A stretch of 64,000 nucleotides of DNA. Source: Nodularia sp. NIES-3585 (GTDB lineage: Bacteria > Cyanobacteriota > Cyanobacteriia > Cyanobacteriales > Nostocaceae). Position numbers and translations under genes: made by a program. How positions within the stretch are numbered: the stretch's first letter is position 1; the number at the start of each line of letters is the position of its first letter. Below are positions 55,693 through 64,000 of this stretch, piece after piece. The stretch is taken from assembly GCF_002218065.1 (NCBI RefSeq), contig NZ_BDUB01000001.1, positions 5,117,118 through 5,181,117 on the forward strand, written 5' to 3'. Under the pieces are notes generated by a model, which saw nothing but the letters and a program-made list of their open reading frames with translations, was not told the origin of the DNA and did no database searches.

Positions 55693-56061
55693 AGAAAGTT
55701 TTATTGTTTATCCCAAAACGTTTGTAAATATCACCGCAAGTATAGAAAAAGGTAAGTGATTTCGCATCTAGCAAACGATAGAGAGTTTAGATATGTCTTT
55801 TGGGTTAGTTCTAGTTGAGGAATTAACCAAAATTTACCCCATATTTTTGTAAAAAAATTCGAGTCGCGAGGAGGGGAGCAAAAAAAGAGAGAACCAAAAG
55901 AAAATAATCTGATCTTAATAACAGAAAAGTTCGTAGTAAGGGCTTTAGCCCTTTCAGACCTTGCAAGAGAGCGATAAATCGCTCACTACGAACAAAACTT
56001 TATTTTATATTTAATTATGTCTACCTACTTATCAGGCGTTGAACTCTATACAGCAGCGTTG
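55693..56061. repeat. Spacer with a three-stem nested hairpin
   Basis: GTTCGTAGT (55929-55937) pairs with ACTACGAAC (55985-55993). Inside lie two further hairpins, AAGGGCTTTAGCCCTT (55938-55953) and GAGCGATAAATCGCTC (about 55969-55984). This makes a cloverleaf-like repeat without a tRNA anticodon or acceptor, so it is not a tRNA. The rest of the spacer is AT-rich with no gene. Confidence 0.65.
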
Positions 56062-57186
56062 CTATTTTGTGGGTAAAGCTGCTGGTTGCACTGTGATTTG
56101 TTGTCTGCTACCATCACGATTGATAGTAATTTGCATAGGTTCACCAATATTGGTAGATTCTACTTGTTGCTGCACTTGCTTGACATCTTGAATCGCCACA
56201 TTATTAATACTTTCAATAATATCACCGGGACGCATTCCAGCCCGGAAAGCAGGGGAGTTGCGGGCGATTCCTAAAACAATCACACCTGTATTCTGAGTAA
56301 TTTTAATATCAGCATCGCTTTGATTAATTTTCTCACGCAACTCAGGACTTAACTGAGCCATTTGGATGCCGATGTAGGGGTGGTCTACTCGTCCTTTTTG
56401 TATTAGTTGTTCTGCAATGCGTTGAGCAGTATTGATGGGAATGGCAAAACCTAAGCCTTGCGCTCCTTGGATGATGGCGGTGTTCATCCCAACCACTTCG
56501 CCTTGAGTATTCAGCAAAGGGCCGCCAGAGTTACCGGGATTAATGGCTGCATCGGTTTGGATAAAGTCTACTCGCTCGGTTGGTACACCCAGACCGGCTA
56601 CAGAACGCTGTGTGGCGCTGATGATTCCTTGGGTGACGGTATTATCTAATCCTAAAGGATTGCCGATGGCGATCGCAGGTTCTCCCGCCATTAAATTATC
56701 TGAGTTACCCAGATTGACTGTTGGTAATTCGGTCGCTGCAATTTTGACAACAGCAACATCAGTAACAGTATCAGCACCTACCACTTCGCCCTGAAAACTG
56801 CGACCATCTTTTAATAAAACTGTGACCTGATCCGCATCTGCTACTACATGAGCATTAGTAAAAATTAACCCATCGGCTGTAGTGATAAACCCTGAGCCAA
56901 GTCCTTGTTGCTCTTCTTCTCTGGTGGGCAACTGTCCCGGAAAAAATCTTTCTAGTATAGGATCAGGCGATATTGCTACAGTGCGTGTAGAGTCAATTCG
57001 CACCACTGCGGGGCCTACCTGTTGAACAACACGCGTTACATAATTTATATCAGAATTGGCGGTTGATTTCGTGAATATATTTTGGGCTTGTGGTTGTTGA
57101 AAATTCCTGACATTTCTGGTGAGGATACCACAACCACTTAAGAGTAAAACTAAGCAAAAAGCCGATTGCGGAAAAAATCTTTTCAT
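56062..57186 (-). CDS. HtrA/Deg-family serine protease with PDZ domain
   Basis: A periplasmic or thylakoid-side protease and chaperone of protein quality control. The catalytic triad is visible: His in FTNAHVVAD, Asp in TVTDVAVVKI, Ser in NPGNSGGPLL. One PDZ domain follows at about residues 270-365 (GVIVLGIARNSPAFRAGMRP, GDIIESINN). Start ATG 57186 (MKRFFPQSAFCLVLLLSGCG) gives a lipoprotein signal with LLLSGC, so I choose it over the longer frame from 57225. The 374-residue length fits the cyanobacterial HhoA/HhoB/HtrA group, but I cannot say which member it is. Confidence 0.94.
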   Translation of the reverse strand: MKRFFPQSAFCLVLLLSGCGILTRNVRNFQQPQAQNIFTKSTANSDINYVTRVVQQVGPAVVRIDSTRTVAISPDPILERFFPGQLPTREEEQQGLGSGFITTADGLIFTNAHVVADADQVTVLLKDGRSFQGEVVGADTVTDVAVVKIAATELPTVNLGNSDNLMAGEPAIAIGNPLGLDNTVTQGIISATQRSVAGLGVPTERVDFIQTDAAINPGNSGGPLLNTQGEVVGMNTAIIQGAQGLGFAIPINTAQRIAEQLIQKGRVDHPYIGIQMAQLSPELREKINQSDADIKITQNTGVIVLGIARNSPAFRAGMRPGDIIESINNVAIQDVKQVQQQVESTNIGEPMQITINRDGSRQQITVQPAALPTK

Positions 57187-57388
57187 AAGCCATGCTCTGG
57201 GACTGGGGAATAAATGCCCAATCACCTTGAGGCGATGTTTTACTTTCTATTGTAGTCAGGGAATAGAAGCATTTCATCGTGGTTTCATATTTGTCTGTAA
57301 TGCTGAATACTGGGTTAAAATTTGCTGCACAGCTTGACTCTCCAGTTAACTAGAGAGTTGATAATATAATCGGAATTATGTCTTGTGG

Positions 57389-58066
57389 ATGAAAGTTATG
57401 CAAATTTTATCTTTGAAAAATAAATTTCTGGCGTTGAGCTTCATAGTGTTTACATCCTTAACAGGCGGAGTTTTGACGGCTTGTTCCACAACGACCTCCG
57501 AAAACCCAAACCCAAATACCACTGCAACCGAGACAAGTGATCATCAGCATATGGATCACGCCATGGATTTAGGTCCAGCCGATGCTAGCTATGATTTAAG
57601 GTTCATCGATGGGATGATTGTTCACCATCAAGGGGCGGTGGATATGGCTCAGGAAGCACAGGAAAAATCACAACGTCCTGAACTCAAACAGCTAGCAGAT
57701 GAAATCATCACCGCCCAAAACCAAGAAATTGCTCAGATGCAGCAGTGGCGGTCAACTTGGTATCCCAACGCCGGGGATACTCCCATGGCTTATCATGCCG
57801 AAATGGGTCACATGATGGAGATGACACCTGAGCAAAAGCAAGCCATGATGATGAGTATGGATTTAGGTGCAGCTGATGCTGAGTTTGATTTGCGCTTTAT
57901 AAATGGGATGATTCCTCACCATGAAGGCGCTGTAGTTATGGCTCAAGATGCTTTGCAGAAGTCCCAGCGGCCAGAAATGAAGGAATTGGCTCAAGAAATT
58001 ATCAAGGCGCAAGAAACAGAAATTAATCAAATGAAACAGTGGCGACAAGCTTGGTATAACCAGTAA
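57389..58066 (+). CDS. Tandem DUF305 protein, CopM-like copper-binding
   Basis: A secreted or lipid-anchored protein of about 225 residues. The signal segment ends in GGVLTAC. Two DUF305 copies follow, each with DLG-x-ADA-x-(Y/F)DLRFI(D/N)GMI and a His pair (VHHQGAV, PHHEGAV), then KSQRPE. A Met/His-rich linker between them (HAEMGHMMEMTPEQKQAMMM) fits copper binding, as described for CopM of Synechocystis. The copies are near-repeats, so the gene probably arose by duplication. ATG 57389 is chosen; ATG 57398 and TTG 57383 are also in frame. The upstream gene is a divergent HtrA protease. Confidence 0.88.
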   Translation: MKVMQILSLKNKFLALSFIVFTSLTGGVLTACSTTTSENPNPNTTATETSDHQHMDHAMDLGPADASYDLRFIDGMIVHHQGAVDMAQEAQEKSQRPELKQLADEIITAQNQEIAQMQQWRSTWYPNAGDTPMAYHAEMGHMMEMTPEQKQAMMMSMDLGAADAEFDLRFINGMIPHHEGAVVMAQDALQKSQRPEMKELAQEIIKAQETEINQMKQWRQAWYNQ

Positions 58067-58185
58067 AAAGGAAATACCCTATGTGTAGGTTTGCATTTGA
58101 GCTTTAAAGCAGTATCCCAGCGCTCTATGCCTCAGCATGAGCGTCGGGAGGATGTTAGGTGTACAATTATTTAGCGAATTAGGAA

Positions 58186-59538
58186 TTACAAAAGTCTTGC
58201 TGATTCATATAGTCGTTTCATCATTGCGAGGATTTTTGTACCATAGTCTAAATCTACTGACCAGCGCCCAGAAAGCTGATAAATTGATGGTGCAATCCCA
58301 CGGGTAATAAAGCGAAATCGTGGGTCTACAATTTCGTTTACTAAAGGTTCTAAACTAGCGTAAGCTTTTAAGTGTTGAATATGCGCTCTCACACCAATTC
58401 TGGCGCTAGAAAAAGATGCTACTTCTGCACCACCACCAATAGAACCTAAACCAGCGAAGTTATTTTGCTCTGGTCTAACATCGCTACCAAAACGTAAAAA
58501 TCCTGTTTCTAAACACATTTGGCAAAAAGCAATATCATAGTTAACACCCTCGGCGTTACCTTCTTCTCGATATAATTTAGGGATGTCAGGAAAAGTAACT
58601 AAAGCATTTTCATTATTGTTCCTGAGAAATAATTGTAATTCTATTTCTGAAGCATTGCCCCGTGACATAATGCGATCAAGTTGGTCAGCACAAACTAATA
58701 AATTTGAGCGTAAACTAACTGTACGATTTGCCGCGTCCCAACCGATAGCAACATTAAAGTCTCTCAAATCTACGGCTTTGATATAAACTATGTTTCGATA
58801 ACTAATTCGGTTAACATTAGGTGATTTTGATAAATCAATTCGTAGCTGATCTACTAAATCAATAGGAATGTAAGAGTTACCATTAACTAAGATTCCTTGT
58901 TCAGCGTATTTTTGCCCGTTAATATTAATATTAATTCCTGGATAATTTGGCTCAACAGAAGTTACAGAATTAGGGTCAATTACCCGACTCCAAGATGCGA
59001 CACCATCGGCAATTCCCAAAGCAAATTCACGGCGACGATTTTGCAACAAGGCGCGGTCTTCGGGACTGCTAAGAAAGCCTACTTGCATTAATAAAGAAGG
59101 AATGATAACTTGGCGGCAAAATGCTAAACTTCCTAACCCACTATCTGTATCTGGCTTAACTCCCCGATTTGGTAGCTGAGTTATACGGCGCAAAAGCCCC
59201 ATTAAGACCAATTCGCCATTAGTCTTACGCTCCTGGTTGTTGGCGATGTAGTAGACACCTGCACCGCGCACAGAGGGACTGCTAGCAGTATCTGCATGAA
59301 TTTCTAGGGCGACATCCACCCGACGACCACGGGAATTAATCCAGGCGATGGTTTGGGCGGCGCTCAGGTCATCAGGAACTGCTAAAACATCAAAACTTCT
59401 CGCGCGCAATTCTGTTACAATCAAATCCCGCAGCAATATCATTTCTCTGGCTTCGCTTGTACCACCTGCGATGGAGCCAGGATCAATGCCTCCTGTTTCT
59501 CTACCTCCGTGAGCTGCTGAAATAAAAATACGTCCCAT
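58186..59538 (-). CDS. N-acetylmuramoyl-L-alanine amidase with C-terminal glucosaminidase domain
   Basis: A peptidoglycan hydrolase of 450 residues. Residues 1-180 form an Amidase_3 domain: IFISAAHGGRE with the first zinc His, EMILLRDL with the Glu ligand, ALEIHADTA with the next His, and MQVGFLSSPEDRALL with the catalytic Glu replaced by Gln-Val. A middle region (residues about 195-285) resembles a copper-amine-oxidase N-terminal-like stalk, and the last 160 residues form a glucosaminidase domain, CLETGFLRFG with the probable catalytic Glu. No signal peptide is seen. It could be a cell-wall modifying enzyme of filaments, but export is unclear. Confidence 0.85.
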   Translation of the reverse strand: MGRIFISAAHGGRETGGIDPGSIAGGTSEAREMILLRDLIVTELRARSFDVLAVPDDLSAAQTIAWINSRGRRVDVALEIHADTASSPSVRGAGVYYIANNQERKTNGELVLMGLLRRITQLPNRGVKPDTDSGLGSLAFCRQVIIPSLLMQVGFLSSPEDRALLQNRRREFALGIADGVASWSRVIDPNSVTSVEPNYPGINININGQKYAEQGILVNGNSYIPIDLVDQLRIDLSKSPNVNRISYRNIVYIKAVDLRDFNVAIGWDAANRTVSLRSNLLVCADQLDRIMSRGNASEIELQLFLRNNNENALVTFPDIPKLYREEGNAEGVNYDIAFCQMCLETGFLRFGSDVRPEQNNFAGLGSIGGGAEVASFSSARIGVRAHIQHLKAYASLEPLVNEIVDPRFRFITRGIAPSIYQLSGRWSVDLDYGTKILAMMKRLYESARLL

Positions 59539-59665
59539 CCTCAGTATTTCCTCGAAAAATTAGGCTGAAGCAATTTCATGCATGATTGTTGGCTTGGCAA
59601 CAAGAATATAATAGCTATGAGTGGGTAGACTCACAGCATTTATCACTACGAAGCAATGGACTAAA

Positions 59666-61582
59666 ATGCAAATTCCCCGCTTGCACCCAGACACAATTGA
59701 GGAAATTAAACAACGTGCTGATATTGTTGATGTCGTTTCAGACCACGTAGTTTTACGCAAGCGTGGTAAGGATTTTGTCGGTTTGTGTCCTTTCCATGAT
59801 GAAAAAACTCCCAGTTTCACAGTTAGTCAGACTAAGCAAATGTACCATTGCTTTGGCTGTCAAGCCGGGGGAAATGCCATTAAGTTTTTAATGGATTTGG
59901 GAAAACATTCGTTTGCAGAGGTGGTGTTAGATTTAGCACGACGCTATCAAGTTCCTGTGCAAACTCTCGCACCAGAACAACGTCAAGAATTACAGCGTCA
60001 AATTTCTCTGCGGGAACAGTTATATGAGGTTCTGGCTTCTACTGGACAGTTTTATCAACACGCCCTTAGACAAAGCCAAGGACAAAAAGCATATCAGTAT
60101 TTGCAATCTGAACGCCAACTCAAGGAAGAAACTATTCAGCAGTTTGGTTTAGGTTATGCACCCGCAGGTTGGGAAACTTTGCATCGCTATCTGGTGGAAG
60201 ATAAACGTTACCCAGTGCAACTGGTGGAAAAAGCCGGATTGATTAAGCCTCGGAAAGAGGGAGGCGGTTATTATGATGTGTTTCGCGATCGCCTGATGAT
60301 TCCCATCCGCGATATCCAAGGGCGGGTAATTGCTTTTGGTGGGAGAACTTTATCTGAAGAGCAACCAAAGTATTTAAATTCACCAGAAACTGAGCTTTTT
60401 AGTAAGGGAAAAACTTTATTCGCCCTAGATCACGCCAAAGAAGGAATTTCAAAACTTGATCAAGCTGTAGTGGTAGAAGGCTATTTTGATGCGATCGCTC
60501 TTCATGCGGCGGGTATTACTCATGCGATCGCTTCTCTCGGAACGGCTTTAAGTATTGAACAAGTCAGGCTAATCTTACGCTACACCGAATCGAAACAGTT
60601 AGTTCTCAACTTTGATGCTGACAAAGCCGGGAATATCGCCGCCGAACGAGCGATTGGGGAAATTGCCGAACTAGCATACAAAGGTGAAGTGCAACTAAAA
60701 ATTCTCAATATACCCGATGGTAAAGATGCTGATGAATACTTGTATACTCATACACGAGAAGACTATGAGCAACTGTTAACAAATGCCCCACTGTGGTTGA
60801 ACTGGCAGATTCAGCAAATTATTCAAAACCGCGACTTAAAACAAGCTACCGATTTTCAGCAAGTTAGTCAACAGATAGTAAAATTGCTGAAAAATATAGA
60901 TAACAGCGATACAAGAAATTATTACGTTTCTCACTGTGCCGAAATTCTCAGTTTGGGTGATACGAGATTGATACCCCTACGAGTGGAAAATCTGTTAACT
61001 CAAATTACACCCACTACGGCGACAAGAAATAAATTTATATCTGGGAGAAAAAAATCGGATGGCGGAAAACCTCCCCACTCCCCACTTTCAAGCGCTCGCA
61101 GTCTTTTAGAATTAGCAGAAGCTTTACTACTACGAATTTATTTGCACTGTCCCGAACAGCGTCAAGTTATTTTTAACACCTTAGAAGAACGAGATTTAGA
61201 ATTTAGCCTTTCCCACCATCGATTATTGTGGCAGAAGATTTTAGGATCAACGGGGGAGCAGGTAGATTTTGTATCAAGTTTGCAAGATAGATATTTAGAA
61301 TTATCAGAAGAAATAGAATCTGTTTCCCATTTATTTCATGTGAATGAGAAAAGCAAGCAAGAAATGTTACGAACACCCCAAGTAGTTCAAGCCGCGATCG
61401 CCTGTATGGAGAGAGTATTAATAGAGAAACGCTATCGTTATTTCTTAGAACTTTGGCAACAAATTGATTCCGAAGCCGAACCAGAAAAATGGCAATCATC
61501 TTATCAGTCTTTCTACAACGAAAAAATGCGACTGCAAGAATTAGATCGCCAACGGCAATTTTCCATTACAGATTTAATGTAA
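59666..61582 (+). CDS. dnaG: DNA primase
   Basis: Synthesises RNA primers for DNA replication and interacts with DnaB helicase. The 638-residue protein starts MQIPRLHPDTIEEIKQRADI with the zinc-finger Cys and His in GLCPFHDEKTPSFTV and YHCFGCQAGG. The TOPRIM core has VVVEGYFDAIALHAAGI and LNFDADKAGNIAAERA, with the expected Glu and Asp. The C-terminal helicase-binding part extends past 460. Start ATG 59666 matches the family; the open frame extends to 59621 with no match. A low-complexity patch is seen at residues about 460-475 (GRKKSDGGKPPHSPLS). It runs divergently from the amidase gene. Confidence 0.96.
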   Translation: MQIPRLHPDTIEEIKQRADIVDVVSDHVVLRKRGKDFVGLCPFHDEKTPSFTVSQTKQMYHCFGCQAGGNAIKFLMDLGKHSFAEVVLDLARRYQVPVQTLAPEQRQELQRQISLREQLYEVLASTGQFYQHALRQSQGQKAYQYLQSERQLKEETIQQFGLGYAPAGWETLHRYLVEDKRYPVQLVEKAGLIKPRKEGGGYYDVFRDRLMIPIRDIQGRVIAFGGRTLSEEQPKYLNSPETELFSKGKTLFALDHAKEGISKLDQAVVVEGYFDAIALHAAGITHAIASLGTALSIEQVRLILRYTESKQLVLNFDADKAGNIAAERAIGEIAELAYKGEVQLKILNIPDGKDADEYLYTHTREDYEQLLTNAPLWLNWQIQQIIQNRDLKQATDFQQVSQQIVKLLKNIDNSDTRNYYVSHCAEILSLGDTRLIPLRVENLLTQITPTTATRNKFISGRKKSDGGKPPHSPLSSARSLLELAEALLLRIYLHCPEQRQVIFNTLEERDLEFSLSHHRLLWQKILGSTGEQVDFVSSLQDRYLELSEEIESVSHLFHVNEKSKQEMLRTPQVVQAAIACMERVLIEKRYRYFLELWQQIDSEAEPEKWQSSYQSFYNEKMRLQELDRQRQFSITDLM

Positions 61583-62027
61583 TATTTTTACCCAATCATC
61601 ATTAATAATAATTGAAGTTACAAATTATCCATAAGAGACTATCAGTTTAGGAAAAATATTCTACATTTCCCCTTGTCCAGTAAAAAACCTCACCCCAACC
61701 CTCTCCTTAGTAAGTCTATCGTGTACATACAAGTGATTGAATCACCCCAAATCCTTTAAAAGTAGGGTGTGTTATGCCGAAGGCTAACGCACCATCCCAG
61801 ATTTTCGCTGCTAAATTCCCCCTTGTCCAGTAAAAAAACAAAATTCCTGCTCCCTCTCCTTAATAAGGAGAGGGTTGGGGTGAGGTTTTTCCCGTTAATA
61901 ATCTTGCCAAAGCATAATTACTAAGTTAAACTTTATACAATGTTAAAGTAAACATAACTAAAAAATATACACAATCGCTTGAGTAATTATGTGCAACTTT
62001 TGCATAATAATATTAATTTTCTAAAAA
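61583..62027. other. Repeat-rich spacer without gene
   Basis: Besides the 27-base inverted repeat, CCTTGTCCAGTAAAAAA occurs twice as a direct repeat (61671-61687 and 61821-61837), and a TAGGGTGTGTTATGCCGAAG module lies at about 61763-61782. The rest is AT-rich and must hold the promoter for the gene at 62028. Confidence 0.65.
61683..61890. repeat. Composite repeat with perfect 27-base inverted arms
   Basis: The left arm (61683-61709) starts AAAAACCTCACCCCAACCCT and ends CTCCTTA; the right arm (61864-61890) is its exact reverse complement. The arms enclose 154 bases holding a GTGTGTTATGCCG module shared with family-1 elements. It may be a fourth MITE-like element or a nested insertion. Confidence 0.85.
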
Positions 62028-63140
62028 ATGTCATTATTTACCAACTTACTCAATTTGCATTCAGCAAATAAACCACTTGAAGACTTTTTTACAGAAATTA
62101 TTGCTTATTTTCTAGATATCAATCAAGATATTTTAATCGCTTGGCTCAAACATGAATCAATTATCTATGATGAAAATGAAATAAATATCAACATTTTTAC
62201 TCAAGAATCCTATCAACCACTTAAACATCATCATAGCGGTAGTAAACCTGATATTGTCATTAAATTAGAACATGATAATCAGACAGATATCATATTTATT
62301 GAATCTAAAATTGGTTCTACTGAAGGATGGGAACAATTAGAAAGGTATGCTGAGATTTTGAGCAATTTATCATATCCTCAACAGCGAACTCTAATTTACA
62401 TCACTCGTGATTACGAACCAAAAGAAGAAATTCAAAAATTCCTCCCCAAATTAACCCCAAACGTAAAATTTTTTCAATTGAGGTGGTATCAGTTTTATAG
62501 CTTCTTGAAGAAGTACGAAACGGATACTTTGGCTAAAGAAATATTAACCTTTATGGAGATTCACAGAATGTCGCATAATAACCAACTTTCATCTGTTGAT
62601 TTATTGACAATGGTCAATTTCAACAAAACTCTGAATTTTATGGAATCAACACTCAGTGAAGAGGTAGAACATAAATTTAAGAATGCTTTTGGTAAAGTAG
62701 GTAACGGCGTAAGCAGTATGAATCAATGGAGATGCAGTAACAGATATATTATCTATCATCACTGTCATGATCCGAAGTTTTTGTGCGGACTGGGATATTT
62801 TAATTTAAACCCAGAAAATTTGACTGAGTATCCATATTTGGGTATATGTTTAGAAGTTTCTCCTACCTTTAAAGAAAGTCAAAAAATTGCTCAAATAATG
62901 CAGCAAATAGTTAATAATTATCCTAAAAAATGGACTTCTCATAAATTAACTACTGCTCCAAAATGGTCTAGAATTTTTTATCTTAAAAGCCTACAAGAAT
63001 TTTTATCTCAAGAAGACCAACTATCTGTTATTAAATCGTTTTTTATAGAATCTATCCATGAACTGCAAAAGATTCAACCTTATTTTGATTTTCCTTGGAA
63101 GGTTGTAAGTACAGCAGAAGCTTCTAAAGAGGAAGAATAG
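62028..63140 (+). CDS. PD-(D/E)XK nuclease superfamily protein
   Basis: A 370-residue protein with a nuclease core near residues 80-110: KPDIVIKL, then IIFIESKIGSTEGWEQLERY. The Asp and the Glu-x-Lys of PD-(D/E)XK enzymes are both seen, followed by the helix typical of the group (EQLERYAEIL), similar to PDDEXK_4 (PF14281) proteins. The last 200 residues are unassigned. Such proteins turn up in phage defence, mobile elements and repair; no defence partner is next to it, so a role is open. It is AT-rich, with many Asn and Ile, compared with dnaG. ATG 62028 follows an AT-rich leader with no clear Shine-Dalgarno. Confidence 0.8.
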   Translation: MSLFTNLLNLHSANKPLEDFFTEIIAYFLDINQDILIAWLKHESIIYDENEININIFTQESYQPLKHHHSGSKPDIVIKLEHDNQTDIIFIESKIGSTEGWEQLERYAEILSNLSYPQQRTLIYITRDYEPKEEIQKFLPKLTPNVKFFQLRWYQFYSFLKKYETDTLAKEILTFMEIHRMSHNNQLSSVDLLTMVNFNKTLNFMESTLSEEVEHKFKNAFGKVGNGVSSMNQWRCSNRYIIYHHCHDPKFLCGLGYFNLNPENLTEYPYLGICLEVSPTFKESQKIAQIMQQIVNNYPKKWTSHKLTTAPKWSRIFYLKSLQEFLSQEDQLSVIKSFFIESIHELQKIQPYFDFPWKVVSTAEASKEEE

Positions 63141-63217
63141 ATATCTCAAATATGCAATAAGCAATCATCCCTTGCCAATATATTAAAATAAAAATAACGC
63201 TGTATCCCTTAGTTGTT

Positions 63218-63796
63218 ATGAGCCTAACTACTGCTAAACGCTTCACCATAGATGAATATCACCGGATGGCAGAACTCGGCTTCTTCACAGAGGATGACCG
63301 AGTTGAACTAATTGAAGGAGAAATAGTCCAGATGGTTGCTAAAGGTACACCACACTCTGTTTGTGAAACACTTTTATTTAGGGAGTTAATCAAGCTTGTA
63401 GCAGATAGTGCTTTAGTACGAGGTCAACAACCAATTATCATCTCCGAACACAGTGAACCTGAACCAGATTTAGCCATTGTGGGTAATGTTGATGATAATT
63501 ATCTTTCGGCTCATCCTCAGCCATCTGATATATTGCTGGTAATTGAGGTTGCTGATTCCTCTTTAAAATATGACCAAGAGATAAAATTACCCCTTTATGC
63601 AAAAGCAGGTATTACGGATTATTGGATATTTAATTTAGTAGATAATTATCTAGAGTGCTATAGCGAACCTTATCAAGATTTACACAATAAATTTGGCTAT
63701 CGCCGCAAATTAATTTTCTTGCCTAATGAGACAGTTAATTTACCCGTTTTCCCTAATTTAGGTTTAAATTTACATCGGGTATTTCCCAAACAATAA
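63218..63796 (+). CDS. Uma2-family (DUF820) nuclease-like protein
   Basis: A 192-residue protein of a family greatly expanded in cyanobacteria and related to restriction endonuclease folds. The start FTIDEYHRMAELGFFTEDDR and VELIEGEIVQM are characteristic, then PEPDLAIVG, ILLVIEVADSSLKYDQEIK and YAKAGITDYWIFNL follow. The Asp, Glu and Lys of the putative PD-(D/E)XK site are present. The biological role is unknown; these genes are mobile and numerous in filamentous strains. It starts 77 bases after the PD-(D/E)XK gene on the same strand, so the two may form a small accessory island. Confidence 0.92.
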   Translation: MSLTTAKRFTIDEYHRMAELGFFTEDDRVELIEGEIVQMVAKGTPHSVCETLLFRELIKLVADSALVRGQQPIIISEHSEPEPDLAIVGNVDDNYLSAHPQPSDILLVIEVADSSLKYDQEIKLPLYAKAGITDYWIFNLVDNYLECYSEPYQDLHNKFGYRRKLIFLPNETVNLPVFPNLGLNLHRVFPKQ

Positions 63797-64000
63797 GTGA
63801 TAAAAATTCCATGTATGCAAATAAATATACATTAAATGTAGGGTGTGTTATGCCGTAGGCTAACGCACCTTAAATTGTTGATACTGAGTGCAGCCGAAGT
63901 CAAGAGGACTAAAGTCCTCTCTTCGAGACGCTACGCGGTAAGCGTAGCTATGCCCGCAGGGCTTTACACTACAAACCTTTAATAAAGAATGTAGGGACAA
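63797..64000. repeat. Dispersed repeats at right edge
   Basis: Contains TAGGGTGTGTTATGCCGTAG (about 63839-63858), the hairpin AGGACTAAAGTCCT (about 63906-63919) and CGCTACGCGGTAAGCGTAGC (about 63930-63949), all with relatives elsewhere in the window (61763, 27320 and 21410 areas). No gene is seen. The element continues to the edge. Confidence 0.7.

Noticed and set aside
55929-55993. Possible tRNA-like cloverleaf
   Set aside because: It has a closing stem and only two arms, with no T-loop, CCA-end pattern or anticodon loop; it behaves like a dispersed hairpin repeat.

Overview
The window comes from a cyanobacterium, most likely a filamentous heterocyst-forming one (Nostocales). The evidence is a psbB gene (CP47) and a psbA gene (D1, Gln130 form), a complete bidirectional NAD(P)-coupled [NiFe] hydrogenase operon (hoxEFUYH), a nifJ pyruvate:ferredoxin oxidoreductase, many GCGATCGC (HIP1) sites, heptanucleotide tandem repeats (TAATTCG, GGGGAAT/GGGGACT type) and a dense population of small dispersed repeats. 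The species cannot be fixed from the sequence alone.

Layout. 1-6.3 kb: psbB (minus strand, C-terminal end off the window), a small exported protein, a peptide-type ABC binding lipoprotein and one permease. 6.5-9.9 kb: an ergothioneine set, egtC overlapping egtB, then egtD. 10-22 kb: housekeeping and signalling genes: a membrane protein with a putative helix-turn-helix, pyrD, a solo TnpB insertion element with a probable guide RNA end, a multi-GAF sensor protein, DUF2256, isoaspartyl peptidase, DUF29, glmU, and a response regulator with an HD-GYP domain. 22-30 kb: sulfurtransferase, psbA with a terminator and a candidate RpaB (HLR1) site, a RhlE-like RNA helicase, a three-BON protein, a MerR regulator and a Rieske oxygenase. 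30-39 kb: a very large TamB-like protein, DUF3110, murQ and a CNMT-like methyltransferase. 39.7-51.8 kb: an energy-metabolism island with hoxH, a membrane ORF, hoxY, hoxU, hoxF and hoxE on the minus strand, pfkA on the plus strand, then a dihydroorotate-dehydrogenase-like gene and nifJ on the minus strand. 52-64 kb: DUF2459-like, lipid-anchored Mn/Fe superoxide dismutase, a holin-like membrane protein, a small Cys-cluster membrane protein, a decayed site-2 protease pseudogene, HtrA protease, a tandem DUF305 (CopM-like) protein, a peptidoglycan amidase/glucosaminidase, dnaG, and two PD-(D/E)XK-type nuclease-like genes.

How parts work together. NifJ makes reduced ferredoxin or flavodoxin from pyruvate, phosphofructokinase feeds glycolysis, and Hox disposes of electrons as H2 or takes them up. 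Their proximity suggests a dark or fermentative redox neighbourhood. EgtB, EgtC and EgtD together with Mn-SOD, CopM-like and HtrA proteins represent oxidative, metal and envelope stress functions, but they are not one operon.

The most unusual signal is in the spacers. At least three families of short elements with terminal inverted repeats (MITE-like) each occur twice here. In two of the families one copy carries 24 to about 100 extra bases made of still smaller repeats, so filled and emptier versions can be compared directly. Similar small repeats or heptamer arrays also appear inside genes (nifJ, the DUF3110 gene) and between hoxU and hoxY. I found no CRISPR array, rRNA or tRNA, and no clearly new multi-gene system.
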